A stretch of 6,281 nucleotides of DNA from Methanobacteriaceae archaeon UBA349 (GTDB taxonomy: Archaea; Methanobacteriota; Methanobacteria; Methanobacteriales; Methanobacteriaceae): the NCBI GenBank assembly GCA_002509745.1, contig DAWK01000137.1, positions 1 through 6,281 of the forward strand, given 5' to 3'. The notes beneath the pieces are model-generated. The model was not told the DNA's origin, ran no database searches, and worked only from the letters and a program-made list of their open reading frames with translations. Shown piece after piece: positions 5,922 through 6,281 of this stretch (positions within the stretch are counted from its first letter, which is position 1; each line of letters opens with the position of its first letter). The translations under genes and the position numbers were made by a program.

Positions 5922-6281
5922 ATGAACGGTAGAAAAAAAGAAACTAAAATAGTCATTTTCGGAGCATTTGATTCGGGAAAGACCACGACCTTAGATAATC
6001 TTTGCGAAAAGAAAACTAATGTGGAGTACAATGGAACCACTATTTCCCTGGATTATGGAAATACACATGTTAATGGAGAAAAAGTACACCTTTTTGCTTC
6101 TCCAGGCCAGGAAAGATTTAAATTCATGCGGGAGATACTTTCTACAGGTTTAGATGGTGCCATAGTGGTGGTGGATAATTGCCGTGGAGTTACAGACATG
6201 GAATCGGAAATAATGTCTAAACTGGAATCAGGTAATGTTCCTTATGTCATTTTTGCCAATAAACAGGATTTATCTAATGAA
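5922..6281 (+). CDS. small Ras-like GTPase, MglA/COG2229 type (3' end outside window)
   Basis: The first 120 codons of a small GTP-binding protein are present and the frame is open to the window edge. It starts [14 protein letters not shown] and runs directly into the fold. G1 is the P-loop GAFDSGKT (14-21), switch I is around TTISLDYG (39-46), G3 is SPGQERF (60-66) and G4 is NKQD (113-116). The PGQ in G3, with Ala (A59) at the position of the Mg-contacting Asp of Ras DxxG, is typical of MglA-like and prokaryotic COG2229 GTPases rather than of Ras or translation factors. There is no signal peptide or membrane segment, so it is cytosolic. Bacterial relatives control polarity, motility and signalling, often with roadblock-domain partners; the role in archaea is unknown and any partner would lie downstream. 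It has its own control region and does not appear to be in an operon with mntP. Only G5 and the C-terminal helix remain unseen. Confidence 0.9.
   Translation, partial: MNGRKKETKIVIFGAFDSGKTTTLDNLCEKKTNVEYNGTTISLDYGNTHVNGEKVHLFASPGQERFKFMREILSTGLDGAIVVVDNCRGVTDMESEIMSKLESGNVPYVIFANKQDLSNE

Overview
The window looks like a chromosomal core region of an A+T-rich methanogenic archaeon, most likely of the Methanobacteriales. The signs are an archaeal-type valyl-tRNA synthetase with zinc ribbons and no bacterial C-terminal coiled-coil arm, an archaeal-type EPSP synthase, TATA/BRE-like promoters in very A+T-rich gaps, and T-run terminators. The lineage is inferred from protein character, not from a search. 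All genes read on the + strand. I see no mobile element, CRISPR array, tRNA or rRNA.

Layout: valS (29-2692) is complete and is preceded by a clear Shine-Dalgarno sequence. A 126-nt gap follows, holding two candidate TATA boxes, one of them framed by a perfect 9-bp inverted repeat. Then comes aroA (2819-4090), whose start I place at an internal ATG rather than the upstream TTG. A 281-nt A+T-rich gap carries oligo-T runs (terminator) and small hairpins. Two membrane-protein genes follow 39 nt apart: a divergent DedA/VTT-family protein (4372-5004) and an MntP-type manganese exporter (5044-5589). A terminator-like hairpin follows mntP. A 332-nt regulatory-looking gap then contains a perfect 14-bp tandem duplication, two TATA-like boxes, a 7-2-7 palindrome between them, and a leader with a possible 13-codon mini-ORF. 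The last gene (5922 to the window end) is a small Ras-like GTPase of the MglA/COG2229 kind, cut off after its NKxD motif.

The genes do not form one pathway. valS serves translation and aroA serves chorismate/aromatic amino acid synthesis. The DedA-like/mntP pair concerns membrane transport and may be co-transcribed. The GTPase has its own promoter region and is probably a separate regulatory or cell-organisation gene. No clearly novel system is visible. The items most worth a second look are the control region of the GTPase, the framed promoter of aroA, and the DedA-like protein whose core motif lacks the usual arginines.
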